Under the pieces are notes generated by a model. It was given only the letters and a program-made list of their open reading frames with translations, was not told the DNA's origin and ran no database searches. From NCBI GenBank assembly GCA_024229695.1, contig JAAESD010000420.1, positions 1-33,034 of the forward strand: a DNA stretch of 33,034 nt, written 5' to 3'. Below, one piece after another: positions 8,133-17,090 of the stretch (positions are counted from its first letter, which is position 1; each line of letters starts with the position of its first letter). The stretch comes from a bacterium (GTDB lineage: Bacteria > Krumholzibacteriota > Krumholzibacteriia > LZORAL124-64-63). The position numbers were made by a program, and so were the translations under genes.

Positions 8133-9380
8133 GTGCTGGACAGAAGATTTTTAAGAGATAATCAAACGCTTGTTACTCAGGCCGTCGAGCTGAAAAATGA
8201 GTCGGTTGATATAGAGCAATACTATGAGAAAGATGCAGTCCGAAGGGCTGCTCTGCTCAAAGTCGAAACCATGCAAGCCGATGCAAATAAAGCCAATAAG
8301 GCGATTGCAGAAGTTAAAAAATCTGGTGGCGATGCTAAAGAAGCTATCAACAATATGAGAGCTATTGCTGATCAGATTAAAGAACTGAAAGCAGAAGCCT
8401 CTGCTGCTGAAGAAGCAGTTGATGAGCTTTACATGAAAATCCCAAATATTCCGCATGAATCTGTTCCACACGGCTCAGAAGAAAACAACGAGCTCGTCCG
8501 GGAATGGGGAACACCTCTTGACCCTGATTTCGATGCCATACCACACTGGGATTTGGGCGAAGATCTAGGTGTAATGCACCTTGAGGCTGCATCTCGAATG
8601 AGTGGTTCCGGGTTTACAGTTATCAGTGGTTCTTTGGCAAGACTTGAAAGAGCATTGATTAACTATTTCATCGATATTCATATTGTCCAAGGCTATAGGG
8701 AAGTAAATGTTCCGTACCTTGTTGGTAGAGATGCAATGACAGGTACAGGTCAGCTTCCAAAATTGGCTGATGACATGTATCACTGCCAGGTTGATGATCT
8801 TTTTCTGATTCCTACTGCTGAAGTATCGGTAACAAATATTCACAGAGAAGTAGCGCTGACTCCGGAACAATTGCCGCTGAGATATGTAGCACAGTCACCT
8901 TGTTTCCGTCGGGAAGCTGGAGCTGCCGGTAAAGATACTCGTGGATTATTGCGAGTCCATCAGTTCAATAAAGTTGAGATGGTTCAATTTGTTGAGCCGG
9001 ATGATTCCTATGATGCATTGGAACTTTTAACCAGCCATGCAGAAGAGATTTTGCAACAGCTAAACCTGCCTTATCGTGTTCTGACTTTGGCAACTGGTGA
9101 CCTCAGTTTTGCTGCAGCCAAATGCTATGATCTGGAAGTATGGTCTCCAGGAGTGGAACAGTGGCTGGAAGTTTCAAGTTGCAGTAATTTTGAGGATTTT
9201 CAGACTCGACGCTCAAGTATCAGGCTGAAGGGTGGCAAGCATCCTCATACTATCAATGGTTCAGGGCTTGCGCTACCAAGAGTGATTGTAGCGATTATGG
9301 AAAACTATCAGACTGCTACAGGTAAAGTAAGAGTGCCAGAGGTGTTGATTCCTTATATGGATGGGGCTGAGTTCTTGTAA
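8133..9380 (+). CDS. serS: seryl-tRNA synthetase
   Basis: A class II aminoacyl-tRNA synthetase charging tRNA-Ser. The start is a GTG eight bases after GAGAGG, giving the usual MLDRRFLRDN N-terminus. The N-terminal coiled-coil arm that grips the tRNA covers about residues 30-100. Motif 2 (FRREAGAAGKDTRG) is at about 261-275, and motif 3 (GSGLALPRVIVAIMEN) near 375-390. At 415 residues it is slightly short but complete. It is the first gene of the long + strand run ending at lptD, and the kinase gene begins only 12 bases after its stop. Confidence 0.97.
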   Translation: MLDRRFLRDNQTLVTQAVELKNESVDIEQYYEKDAVRRAALLKVETMQADANKANKAIAEVKKSGGDAKEAINNMRAIADQIKELKAEASAAEEAVDELYMKIPNIPHESVPHGSEENNELVREWGTPLDPDFDAIPHWDLGEDLGVMHLEAASRMSGSGFTVISGSLARLERALINYFIDIHIVQGYREVNVPYLVGRDAMTGTGQLPKLADDMYHCQVDDLFLIPTAEVSVTNIHREVALTPEQLPLRYVAQSPCFRREAGAAGKDTRGLLRVHQFNKVEMVQFVEPDDSYDALELLTSHAEEILQQLNLPYRVLTLATGDLSFAAAKCYDLEVWSPGVEQWLEVSSCSNFEDFQTRRSSIRLKGGKHPHTINGSGLALPRVIVAIMENYQTATGKVRVPEVLIPYMDGAEFL

Positions 9381-9392
9381 TTGGAGGTTGGA

Positions 9393-10625
9393 ATGGATGG
9401 GATTCTTGGATTCAAAAAACGACATCTGTTTTCTGCCTACCTGTTGGTTGGTAGCCTTGTTATTTTCCTGTCGATTTCTGTAGTCAGTTTCCGTATTGCA
9501 GAGCGTATGGAAGAGCAGGCGCAACTTACCACCTGGTTGTTGTCCAGTTTTACCAGCCAAAATATTGGGTATGGCGATTCCGAACAACTCAAGGAACTTG
9601 TAACAAAAATCCATGAAATTGAAGTTCCTTTCATTGTAACTGATACTGCCGGAAGGCCGATGCTCTGGAATGAGCCAATTATTGGGATCAAAATGCCAGC
9701 TCAGATGCTCTCCTTGCAGAGTGTAGATCCTGCAGGTGGGAACAGTCAGGATATCGACAGAATATTATTGATGATTCGCGACTTTGATCGTGAACACGAA
9801 CCATTTGCAATTACCAGTCCTTCATCGGGTGTCAGAATAGGCACTCTGCATTACGGGTCATCGCGACTTATCAGGCTGATTCGGTGGTTGCCATACGGAG
9901 AATTGCTTCTGCTTGGCTCATTCTTTGGGCTTATTGTCTGGGCTCGAGGGATGAAGCGTGAAGCTAATGAACAAAAACTGTTTGCCGGAATGGCCAAGGA
10001 AACTGCCCACCAGCTGGGAACACCGTTGACATCGATTATGGGTTGGCTTGAATTATTGCGTGAAAAGTTGCCACAAAGAGATGTGGTAGTTGAAGAAATT
10101 GACAGAGATGTATCCAAACTTAGAAAAGTATCTGAGAGATTCAGTCAGATTGGGTCTCAACCCCAGCTTCAGGACTCGGATATTGAGGGCGTGGTTGAAG
10201 GTGTAGTCTCTTATTTCGAACATCGGATGCCTCATCTTGGTGGTAAAGTTGAAATTACTTTTGCCAGTACACTCACCAACAAATGTCGATTCAATCGCGA
10301 TTTGACTGAATGGGTTCTGGAGAACCTGATCAAAAATTCTCTCGATGCGATGAAAGGCAAAGAGGGCACTATCGAACTTGTGCTTTTTGATGGAGCTGAC
10401 GGTGCTGTATCAATCAAAGTTATCGATAATGGGTCAGGTGTTCCTGCAACTCATCGGAACTTGATCTTTGATGCCGGGTTTACAACCAAATCCCGCGGCT
10501 GGGGAATGGGGTTGGCACTTGTGAAGCGGATTGTTGTCGGTTATCACAAAGGCAAAATCAGGCTTGCAGACAGCGGGATACACGGGACAACTTTTGAGAT
10601 TTCATTGCCTGGAGAGGTTAAATAA
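9393..10625 (+). CDS. PorY-like sensor histidine kinase
   Basis: A 410-residue membrane histidine kinase. I prefer the ATG at 9393, five bases after GGAGG, to an in-frame TTG at 9381. A transmembrane helix (about residues 13-35) and a second (about 165-187) enclose a roughly 130-residue periplasmic sensor region. The H-box KETAHQLGTPLTS has the phospho-acceptor near His206. The N-box (ENLIKNSLDAM), G1 (VIDNGSG) and G2 (GWGMGLALVKRI) of the ATPase domain follow. No HAMP domain is evident. The gene overlaps by one base the response regulator gene, which is of the PorX type, so this kinase is its likely partner. The signal is unknown. Confidence 0.88.
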   Translation: MDGILGFKKRHLFSAYLLVGSLVIFLSISVVSFRIAERMEEQAQLTTWLLSSFTSQNIGYGDSEQLKELVTKIHEIEVPFIVTDTAGRPMLWNEPIIGIKMPAQMLSLQSVDPAGGNSQDIDRILLMIRDFDREHEPFAITSPSSGVRIGTLHYGSSRLIRLIRWLPYGELLLLGSFFGLIVWARGMKREANEQKLFAGMAKETAHQLGTPLTSIMGWLELLREKLPQRDVVVEEIDRDVSKLRKVSERFSQIGSQPQLQDSDIEGVVEGVVSYFEHRMPHLGGKVEITFASTLTNKCRFNRDLTEWVLENLIKNSLDAMKGKEGTIELVLFDGADGAVSIKVIDNGSGVPATHRNLIFDAGFTTKSRGWGMGLALVKRIVVGYHKGKIRLADSGIHGTTFEISLPGEVK

Positions 10626-12178
10626 TGGCGTTCAAGATTTTGTGGGTCGATGATCAGATTGCAGACCTGCGTTCACATATCGTTTACCTGACAGAAAAAG
10701 GTTTTGCTGTTGATGGAGCATCAAACGGTAGCGATGCTTTGGAGATGTTACGCACAACTAATTACGATGCAATTCTGCTGGATGAAATGATGCCTGGCAT
10801 AAGTGGCCTGGACACTTTGGCCGGTATTAAAAAAATCCGCGAAAATGTACCTGTTATTATGATTACTAAAAGTGAGGAAGAGGATCTTGTTGACAGGGCA
10901 ATCGGTCAACGGATTGATGATTATCTTGTAAAGCCTGTTTCTCCAATTCAGATTACATCGGCATTGAAGAGGTTGCTTGAAGGCAGAAAACTGCGTGGTG
11001 AACATGTAACAAAAGATTATTTATCTCATTTTGCATCAATTCCAGAACGAGTTTATGAAGCAAAATCGACTTCTGACTGGGAGTCTCTTCACGAAGATCT
11101 TATAACCTGGGAACTGGATCTTTATTCGTACAGCGATCACGGCCTGCTGGCCACTCATGCAGAGCAAAAAGCAGAATGCAACCGGGCTTTCACAAGATAC
11201 ATTCGCAATAATTACAAGGACTGGATTAACGATTCAGGTGACAAGCCAACTTTACCTCATAAAATGTTCGAGGAAAAAGTTGCTCCTCATATTGGTCCCG
11301 GGAAGCAGGTTTTCTGGATTGTAATTGACTGTATGCGTCTGGATCAGTGGCGTTTTATTGAAGATTTGCTAACACCTTTTTTTCATATCGATCGTCAACT
11401 TTCCTGGTCAATGCTACCTTCAGCAACACCTTTTGCCAGAAATGCAATGTTCGCAGGATTAACACCCAAAGATATCGCAAAACAGTATCCTGAATACTGG
11501 AAAGGTTCTGCGCAACAGGAACACTCAAAAAATGCTTATGAAAAAGAGTTACTTTTTGAACAGATGAAGAGGCTGGGTCTTTCTGCTGCCAGTAGCTATC
11601 GGTACTTCAAGGTTTTCGATGCTCAGGACACTGATGATTTGAAGAAACAGCTCGGATCGTTGGATAATGTGGAACTGGTTGCAGCAGTCTATAATTTCCT
11701 GGATATTATGTCACACGGCAGATCCAACTCTACAATACTCAAAGAACTTGCACCCGATGTAGCTGCATTTCGCTCATTAATGCGCTCCTGGTTTGAGCAC
11801 TCAACCCTGTTCGAAGCTTTGAAAGCAATTTCCCGTCGTGATGCAACTGTAATAATTTCTACTGACCACGGTTCAGCGCTTTGTAAAAAATCGGTACGAG
11901 TGAAAGCAAATCGTGAGGCAAGTAACAATGTCAGATACAAATATGGGGACAATCTGGGAGTTAATGAGAAAGAAGTTTTGCTTATTAAAAACCCGGAAGA
12001 ATATGGTTTACCAAAGCAATCACCAATCGAAAATTATGTGATTACAACAGGTGACCAGTTTCTTGTTTATCCAACCAAGCTTCATGAATATGAGAGAAAA
12101 TTCCGCGACAGCTACCAACATGGTGGCATCAGTATGGAAGAATTGATAACTCCATTTATAGTTCTCAAACCACGGTGA
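10625..12178 (+). CDS. porX: PorX-like response regulator with PglZ domain
   Basis: A 517-residue protein with a receiver domain (about 1-125) and a C-terminal PglZ domain of the alkaline phosphatase superfamily (about 200-517). The receiver starts with ILWVDDQ, has phospho-acceptor Asp53 (LLDEMMPG), and carries MITKSEEE and DYLVKPVSP, phrases closely matching Bacteroidetes PorX. The PglZ part shows VIDCMRLDQW near residue 230, a nucleophile-region segment SATPFARNAMFAG, and a metal-site STDHGSA near 412. Known PorX proteins regulate type IX secretion genes with PorY, and their PglZ domain has been reported to hydrolyse phosphodiesters. Whether this organism has type IX secretion cannot be seen here. 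Confidence 0.88.
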   Translation: MAFKILWVDDQIADLRSHIVYLTEKGFAVDGASNGSDALEMLRTTNYDAILLDEMMPGISGLDTLAGIKKIRENVPVIMITKSEEEDLVDRAIGQRIDDYLVKPVSPIQITSALKRLLEGRKLRGEHVTKDYLSHFASIPERVYEAKSTSDWESLHEDLITWELDLYSYSDHGLLATHAEQKAECNRAFTRYIRNNYKDWINDSGDKPTLPHKMFEEKVAPHIGPGKQVFWIVIDCMRLDQWRFIEDLLTPFFHIDRQLSWSMLPSATPFARNAMFAGLTPKDIAKQYPEYWKGSAQQEHSKNAYEKELLFEQMKRLGLSAASSYRYFKVFDAQDTDDLKKQLGSLDNVELVAAVYNFLDIMSHGRSNSTILKELAPDVAAFRSLMRSWFEHSTLFEALKAISRRDATVIISTDHGSALCKKSVRVKANREASNNVRYKYGDNLGVNEKEVLLIKNPEEYGLPKQSPIENYVITTGDQFLVYPTKLHEYERKFRDSYQHGGISMEELITPFIVLKPR

Positions 12179-12183
12179 CAGAG

Positions 12184-12687
12184 ATGATTCATCAGCTTCC
12201 AGATGCAAAGGATTTTCTGTTAAACTTGACAGTCAACTCGGTTGATGAGACTGCTGCTTTGGCTGAAAATTGCACTAAGCTGCTGACTGGTGGCGAGATT
12301 ATTTTGCTCTGGGGGCCTCTTGGTGCTGGCAAGACATTGTTTACTCAACACATTTGTAAAGGACTGGGAATAACTGACGAAATTGTGTCTCCAACTTTTA
12401 CTATTGCCAATGTGTATCCTGGAGAAAAGACTATTTATCATCTCGATTTTTATCGGCTGGAATCAACCGATGAACTCGTAGATGTTGGTTTTGAAGCAAT
12501 GCTCGAAGATGTTGAAGCCGGCAATGCAATCATGCTGGTTGAATGGCCAGGCCCTGCGTTGAAGTGGCTGGACGATAGAATCGAAATACTGATTCAACCT
12601 GGTACAGAGCCAGATAAACGGACTATACATCTACGCGGAACATCAGAATTGCCTGTTGCATGGCAACAACTGTTTCAGGAGAATTAA
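12184..12687 (+). CDS. tsaE: tRNA threonylcarbamoyladenosine biosynthesis ATPase TsaE
   Basis: The ATPase of the t6A37 tRNA modification complex, which works with TsaB and TsaD. Walker A is GPLGAGKT, followed by the family segment SPTFTIANVY and the diagnostic HLDFYRL. An EWP segment near the C-terminus is also typical. Two starts are possible. The GTG at 12175 overlaps the porX stop but has no ribosome site. The ATG at 12184 has a weak GGTGA five bases upstream, and I prefer it. The next gene is tsaB, overlapping by one base. Confidence 0.95.
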   Translation: MIHQLPDAKDFLLNLTVNSVDETAALAENCTKLLTGGEIILLWGPLGAGKTLFTQHICKGLGITDEIVSPTFTIANVYPGEKTIYHLDFYRLESTDELVDVGFEAMLEDVEAGNAIMLVEWPGPALKWLDDRIEILIQPGTEPDKRTIHLRGTSELPVAWQQLFQEN

Positions 12688-13442
12688 TGCTGACTCTTGC
12701 GTTCGATACTTCAACTTTACAAGGCCGATTTGCACTTGCAGAGAACGGTGAAATCCTGGTTTACCAGCCGTTCAATGTTGGTGGCAGTTATGCAGACGCC
12801 TTGTTGAAAATTGTCGATGGAATGTTGGCTGAATCAGGCAGAGAAAAAAGAGAACTCAAGCGAATTGCCATAACAACTGGACCTGGAAGTTTTACCGGGG
12901 TTCGCATCGGAGTATCAACTGCAAAAGCTATGGCTTGGGCAACTGGTGCTGAGCTTTATGCGGTTTCCTCACTGGAGGCGATGGCTGCCGACATGCTTGC
13001 AACTCATCAGCACAGGGACTGGGCTATGCCAGTTCTTGATGCCAGAAGAAAAGAAGTTTTTGCTGGAGTTTTCAAGCGTAATGGCAACTGGGTCACTGAA
13101 GCGTGTAAGCAAAAAGCATCAGGCTATGATAACTGGTGGAAACTGTTTCTGGAAACTGTCGACAATCCGCTTGACCCTGTGATTGCTGGGAATGGCGCAT
13201 TGTTATTAACCGGCGAAGGCGAAAACCTCAGACCTGAACTTTTGACAGGCAAACCGGAACTACATAACTGGAACTCTGCTCAACCTGCAACTGCCAGAGC
13301 CTTGGCAATTGCCGTATCGATGGAAAAGCCACCTGTTGAACCGATACATCCATTTGAACTTGTGCCGCTATACCTCAGAGCATCGGATGCAGAAGTAAAG
13401 AAGGGGCTGGATTTGACTCCCAAAGCACCGGAGCAGTCATGA
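12687..13442 (+). CDS. tsaB: tRNA threonylcarbamoyladenosine biosynthesis protein TsaB
   Basis: The scaffold partner of TsaD in t6A synthesis, 251 residues. The start is the ATG in TAATG, overlapping the tsaE stop, with AGGAG at ideal spacing. A longer in-frame start at 12660 would overlap tsaE by 28 bases and lacks an RBS. The N-terminal LTLAFDTST of the ASKHA fold and the family signature GPGSFTGVRIGVSTAKAMA are present. The C-terminal third is less conserved. It overlaps rimI by four bases. Confidence 0.95.
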   Translation: MLTLAFDTSTLQGRFALAENGEILVYQPFNVGGSYADALLKIVDGMLAESGREKRELKRIAITTGPGSFTGVRIGVSTAKAMAWATGAELYAVSSLEAMAADMLATHQHRDWAMPVLDARRKEVFAGVFKRNGNWVTEACKQKASGYDNWWKLFLETVDNPLDPVIAGNGALLLTGEGENLRPELLTGKPELHNWNSAQPATARALAIAVSMEKPPVEPIHPFELVPLYLRASDAEVKKGLDLTPKAPEQS

Positions 13443-13891
13443 TTGAAATAGTTCTTCGCAAAGCAAGGCCCGAAGATTTACTTGCAGTTATGGATATTGA
13501 AAACAGCAGTTTTGAGCATCCCTGGCCTGCAAATTGTCTACTTCCTGAGTTGAATGATGGTAAAATCAACTATTCTCTGATTGCTGAAATCGATGGCAAA
13601 ATAGCCGGCTATTTGATGACCTGGCGAGTTGTTGACGAGTTTCACATCATTAATATTGCAGTTGCCCCGGATTTCAGGAGAAATGGTGTTGCCTCGGCAT
13701 TTTTAGGTGCTTTGGTGGATGAAGCACGACTAAGTGGCATTAAATCAATGACGTTAGAGGTCCGTGAAGGCAACAGTGGGGCCCGTAAATTCTATGAAAG
13801 ACACCATTTTGAGGAAGTTGGAGTGCGCCCAAAGTATTATCGGGACAGTGGTGAAGATGCACTGATTATGACCCGGAGTGTTGACGAATAG
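13439..13891 (+). CDS. rimI: ribosomal protein bS18 alanine N-acetyltransferase-type GNAT enzyme
   Basis: A 150-residue GNAT acetyltransferase. The acetyl-CoA loop is RRNGVAS (about residues 80-86), followed by LEVREGNSGARKFYERHHF, a RimI-like stretch. The strand before it (HIINIAVAPDFR) is also characteristic. It overlaps the tsaB stop in ATGA. The tsaB-rimI neighbourhood is a common arrangement and supports the RimI name, although GNAT substrates are hard to assign from sequence alone. A 54-base gap separates it from accD. Confidence 0.9.
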   Translation: MIEIVLRKARPEDLLAVMDIENSSFEHPWPANCLLPELNDGKINYSLIAEIDGKIAGYLMTWRVVDEFHIINIAVAPDFRRNGVASAFLGALVDEARLSGIKSMTLEVREGNSGARKFYERHHFEEVGVRPKYYRDSGEDALIMTRSVDE

Positions 13892-13945
13892 CGGCTCAAG
13901 GGCTACAGTTCAGCGTGCTAAAGTTACTGAAACTGGAGGAAAGTT

Positions 13946-14827
13946 ATGTCCTGGTTGAATCAGGCTAAAAAAGGCATCAAGTCTTTAACAGAGCAAAAAA
14001 AAGACGTCCCTGAAAAACTGTGGAGTAAGTGTCCCGGTTGTGGGGAAGTTCTATACCATAAAGAGCTGGAACGAAATATGTGGGTTTGCACTGGATGCAA
14101 TCACCACCTGCGAATCAGTACCGATTATTATATCAAATTGTTAGCCGATGAGAACAGCTGGCATGAAACACATAAAGGTATCAGATCAAAGGACCCATTG
14201 GGTTTCAAGGATTCCAAAAAATACTCAGACAGAATAGCTGCCAGTGAAAAAAAGACTGGCCGTAACGATGCAATTGTCACGGGCAGATGCGAGATAAATA
14301 AGCTACCTGTTTGTATCGGAATTATGGATTTTGATTTCATGGGTGGCAGCATGGGTTCTGTTGTGGGTGAGAAAATTGCCCGGATGCTGCAGGACGCTGT
14401 CAAGAATAGAGAAGTTGCAATAATTATTTCACGTAGCGGTGGTGCCAGAATGCAGGAGTCGTTGTTGTCTCTGATGCAGATGGCAAAGACCAGTGCTATG
14501 CTCAATAGATTGCGTGAAGAAGGAATCCCGTATATCTCTATTTTGACAAACCCGACTTATGGTGGAGTGACTGCAAGTTACTCAACTTTGGGTGATGTAA
14601 TTATTGCCGAGCCAGGTGCCTTTGTGGGATTTGCTGGGCCACGAGTGATTGAGCAAACTATCAATGCTGAATTGCCTGAAGGTTTTCAATCGGCAGAGTT
14701 TTTGATGGACCACGGCATGGTCGATATGATTGTCAGCAGAAAGCATCTGCGCGATAAACTTTCAGATACAATCAGTTGGATGGTCGATGGCAGGGATATA
14801 TCGGTGCAGCAGCCACTGCGAGCTTGA
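13946..14827 (+). CDS. accD: acetyl-CoA carboxylase carboxyltransferase subunit beta
   Basis: A 293-residue subunit that transfers the carboxyl group from biotin to acetyl-CoA, the first step of fatty acid synthesis. The N-terminal zinc ribbon has cysteines at residues 29, 32, 48 and 51 (CPGC and CTGC). The crotonase-like core shows FMGGSMGSVVGEKI and SGGARMQESLLSLMQMAKT, typical of AccD. GGAGG lies just upstream of the ATG. accA is not in the window. Confidence 0.97.
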   Translation: MSWLNQAKKGIKSLTEQKKDVPEKLWSKCPGCGEVLYHKELERNMWVCTGCNHHLRISTDYYIKLLADENSWHETHKGIRSKDPLGFKDSKKYSDRIAASEKKTGRNDAIVTGRCEINKLPVCIGIMDFDFMGGSMGSVVGEKIARMLQDAVKNREVAIIISRSGGARMQESLLSLMQMAKTSAMLNRLREEGIPYISILTNPTYGGVTASYSTLGDVIIAEPGAFVGFAGPRVIEQTINAELPEGFQSAEFLMDHGMVDMIVSRKHLRDKLSDTISWMVDGRDISVQQPLRA

Positions 14828-14829
14828 TA

Positions 14830-16197
14830 ATGTCTGCAGAAAACAAGTTTGTGGGTGAGCCTGGTATTTTGACACACGGCAACCCGCCATTTATAGCAGA
14901 AGATGAAATAACTGCCTGGCTTTTCTCTTTGAACAGGCAGGGAATACGCCCCGGGTTGCAAAGAATTCAGTCCGTTCTTGCCGATTGCGGTAATCCTCAT
15001 CACAATTTACCAACAATTATTACTTGTGGCACAAATGGTAAAGGCAGCACTACCAGGATCTTAGCTCAGTTGCTAAAAGATTCAGGTAAAAAAGTAGCTA
15101 CGTTTACGAGTCCACATCTGATGAGAGTATATGAACGTATTTCTATCGACGATAGACCTGTCGATCCCCAAATGTTTGCCAGAACAATTAAGAAATTGAA
15201 GCCAATTGTTGAAAAGCATGAAGCCAGCTGGTTTGAAACTCTGACTGCTGCTGCAGTTTTGATAAGTGTTGAATCTGGCGTTGATTTGCTTTGCTGCGAA
15301 ACTGGTCTCGGTGGCAGGCTCGATGCAACCAATGCACTTTGCCCTAGTGCGCTGTTACTGACTACAGTTGCGCTGGACCACCAACATATTCTGGGTGACA
15401 CAATTGAGGAAATAGCAGAAGAAAAACTAGGCTTGCTCAAGCCTGGTTTGCCGCTTTACACAGCAGTTGCCGATGAACTGAAAAACCAGGTTTTCAGAGC
15501 TGCAATCGGAACTGGTTCTGCCTGTGGTTTTTTGGATGAAGTTACTCGCATAGAACCTGAATCCAACGGCATGTGGACTCTTGTAACTCGTAGCAAACAA
15601 TATCTAGGGTTACCTGATTTAGGCACTGAGGCGATGAATCGAAATGCTGCTTTGGCAATCATGGCTTTGGAAGATATGTCAGACTCTCTCTGGCAACTGC
15701 CAGTTGATGTTGCAGGTTCTTTGGAATCGCTGTATTTACCGGGCAGGTTCCAGCAGGTTTTGTCTATACCGGACTGGTTTGTTGACACTGCACACAATCC
15801 GCAGGCACTAGGAGTTGCTCTTACTGCTTTTGATAAACTCGATGGCAAAAAAACAGTTCTATTTGGTGGGATGCATGATAAAGATCCAGGTGCAGAAACC
15901 GGTGAGTTGTTAGGCAAGTTTGATAGAGTAATCTTTGCTCCAATCAGTTTGCCAAGAAGCAGGAACAATGAGCAGTTGCTGGAGTTGATACAACAGTGGC
16001 AACTGGAAAATGCAGTGGTTGCAGGTTCAGTCAAAGAAGCTATCGATATAATTGCAACTTCAACTAAACCAGATGATAAGGTATTAATTACAGGATCCTG
16101 TTTTATGGCAGGTGAAGCTTTGTACAGTATGGGCTGGCGTGATTTGGAAGAGGTGCGTACAATCAGCTCTGCGCTGGAACTGTTTAAAAAGGAGTAA
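14830..16197 (+). CDS. folC: folylpolyglutamate synthase / dihydrofolate synthase
   Basis: A Mur-ligase-family enzyme adding glutamate to folates, and often to dihydropteroate. The P-loop GTNGKGST is near residue 68. The family segment LCCETGLGGRLDATN follows, then TTVALDHQHILGDT, and a C-terminal DTAHNPQAL. An in-frame ATG at 14776 would overlap accD by 52 bases. I chose the ATG at 14830, two bases after the accD stop, giving 455 residues. Its ribosome site is weak, so translation may depend on coupling to accD. Confidence 0.94.
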   Translation: MSAENKFVGEPGILTHGNPPFIAEDEITAWLFSLNRQGIRPGLQRIQSVLADCGNPHHNLPTIITCGTNGKGSTTRILAQLLKDSGKKVATFTSPHLMRVYERISIDDRPVDPQMFARTIKKLKPIVEKHEASWFETLTAAAVLISVESGVDLLCCETGLGGRLDATNALCPSALLLTTVALDHQHILGDTIEEIAEEKLGLLKPGLPLYTAVADELKNQVFRAAIGTGSACGFLDEVTRIEPESNGMWTLVTRSKQYLGLPDLGTEAMNRNAALAIMALEDMSDSLWQLPVDVAGSLESLYLPGRFQQVLSIPDWFVDTAHNPQALGVALTAFDKLDGKKTVLFGGMHDKDPGAETGELLGKFDRVIFAPISLPRSRNNEQLLELIQQWQLENAVVAGSVKEAIDIIATSTKPDDKVLITGSCFMAGEALYSMGWRDLEEVRTISSALELFKKE

Positions 16198-16199
16198 TT

Positions 16200-17090
16200 T
16201 TGAGTAACAAGTTTGTCGTAGGTGCAGATGTAGGAGGCACAGCTGTCAAATGGATAGCTGGCACTGATCCTGCCACTCCAGAATTCTCAGGTGAAATCCC
16301 AACTTGTCCAAATGATATTGAAGCAACTTTTCAATCATTAGCCGATGCGGTGCGCTCTAAAACGGATTGTACCGTCAATCAGTTTGGTCTTGCTTGTGCC
16401 GGGGTTATTGATCCTGTTACTTCACTGCTCTGTGGTTCTCCAAATCTTCCAGGATGGCAGGGAAAAGATCTTCACCTATTTGCTGAGACTATTTTTCCTG
16501 AAGCAGCAGTTACTATAATCAACGATGTCAACGCAGCACTTGTAGGTGAGTGGATATTTGGAGCTGGTCGTGGCCACAATAATCTGGCAATGCTTGCTCT
16601 TGGTACAGGAGTTGGTGGTGCGCTTATCATAGATGGTCAACTGGTTACTGGATCATATAACAGTGCTGGAGAGTTTGGTCATATGATAATTGAACGAGGT
16701 GGTCTTGAATGCGCTTGTGGCAACAAAGGTTGCCTTGAGGCTTATACAGGCTCAAGAGGAATCGTGCAAAGATCAAACACTGAACTGAGCGTTGCTGATC
16801 TGTTTAAAAAGGCTGAAGCTGGCGACCAGGAAGCTATCGATCTTTTTAGAGAAACTGGAGAGTATCTGGCAATAGGGGTTGGTAATCTGATCAACATTAT
16901 TGATCCAGATCTGGTGATAATTGGTGGCGGAGTTGCTCGTGCTGGTGATCTGATAATGAAACCGTGCATACAGGATGTTTCCAAATATGTTTTGGCTTCA
17001 ATTAAGCCGGAAGAAGTTGTTGTACCTGCAAAGCTTGGAATTAATGCGGCTGCGATAGGTGTAGCTGTAATGGCTCGGGGGAATGCTTGA
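16200..17090 (+). CDS. ROK family sugar kinase, probable glucokinase
   Basis: A 296-residue cytosolic sugar kinase. It starts at a TTG six bases after AAGGAG. The phosphate loop DVGGT is at about residues 10-14. NDVNAALVGE supplies the catalytic-base region, and GTGVGGALIIDG follows. The ROK zinc site is complete as CACGNKGCLEAY near residue 171, with the upstream zinc histidine in GEFGHM. The sequence resembles bacterial ROK glucokinases, but specificity for glucose over N-acetylhexosamines is inferred. It overlaps lptD by four bases. Confidence 0.9.
   Translation: MSNKFVVGADVGGTAVKWIAGTDPATPEFSGEIPTCPNDIEATFQSLADAVRSKTDCTVNQFGLACAGVIDPVTSLLCGSPNLPGWQGKDLHLFAETIFPEAAVTIINDVNAALVGEWIFGAGRGHNNLAMLALGTGVGGALIIDGQLVTGSYNSAGEFGHMIIERGGLECACGNKGCLEAYTGSRGIVQRSNTELSVADLFKKAEAGDQEAIDLFRETGEYLAIGVGNLINIIDPDLVIIGGGVARAGDLIMKPCIQDVSKYVLASIKPEEVVVPAKLGINAAAIGVAVMARGNA

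Noticed and set aside
15456-16034. A 192-codon minus-strand frame opposite folC
   Set aside because: Antisense shadow; folC motifs cover the same bases on the + strand.
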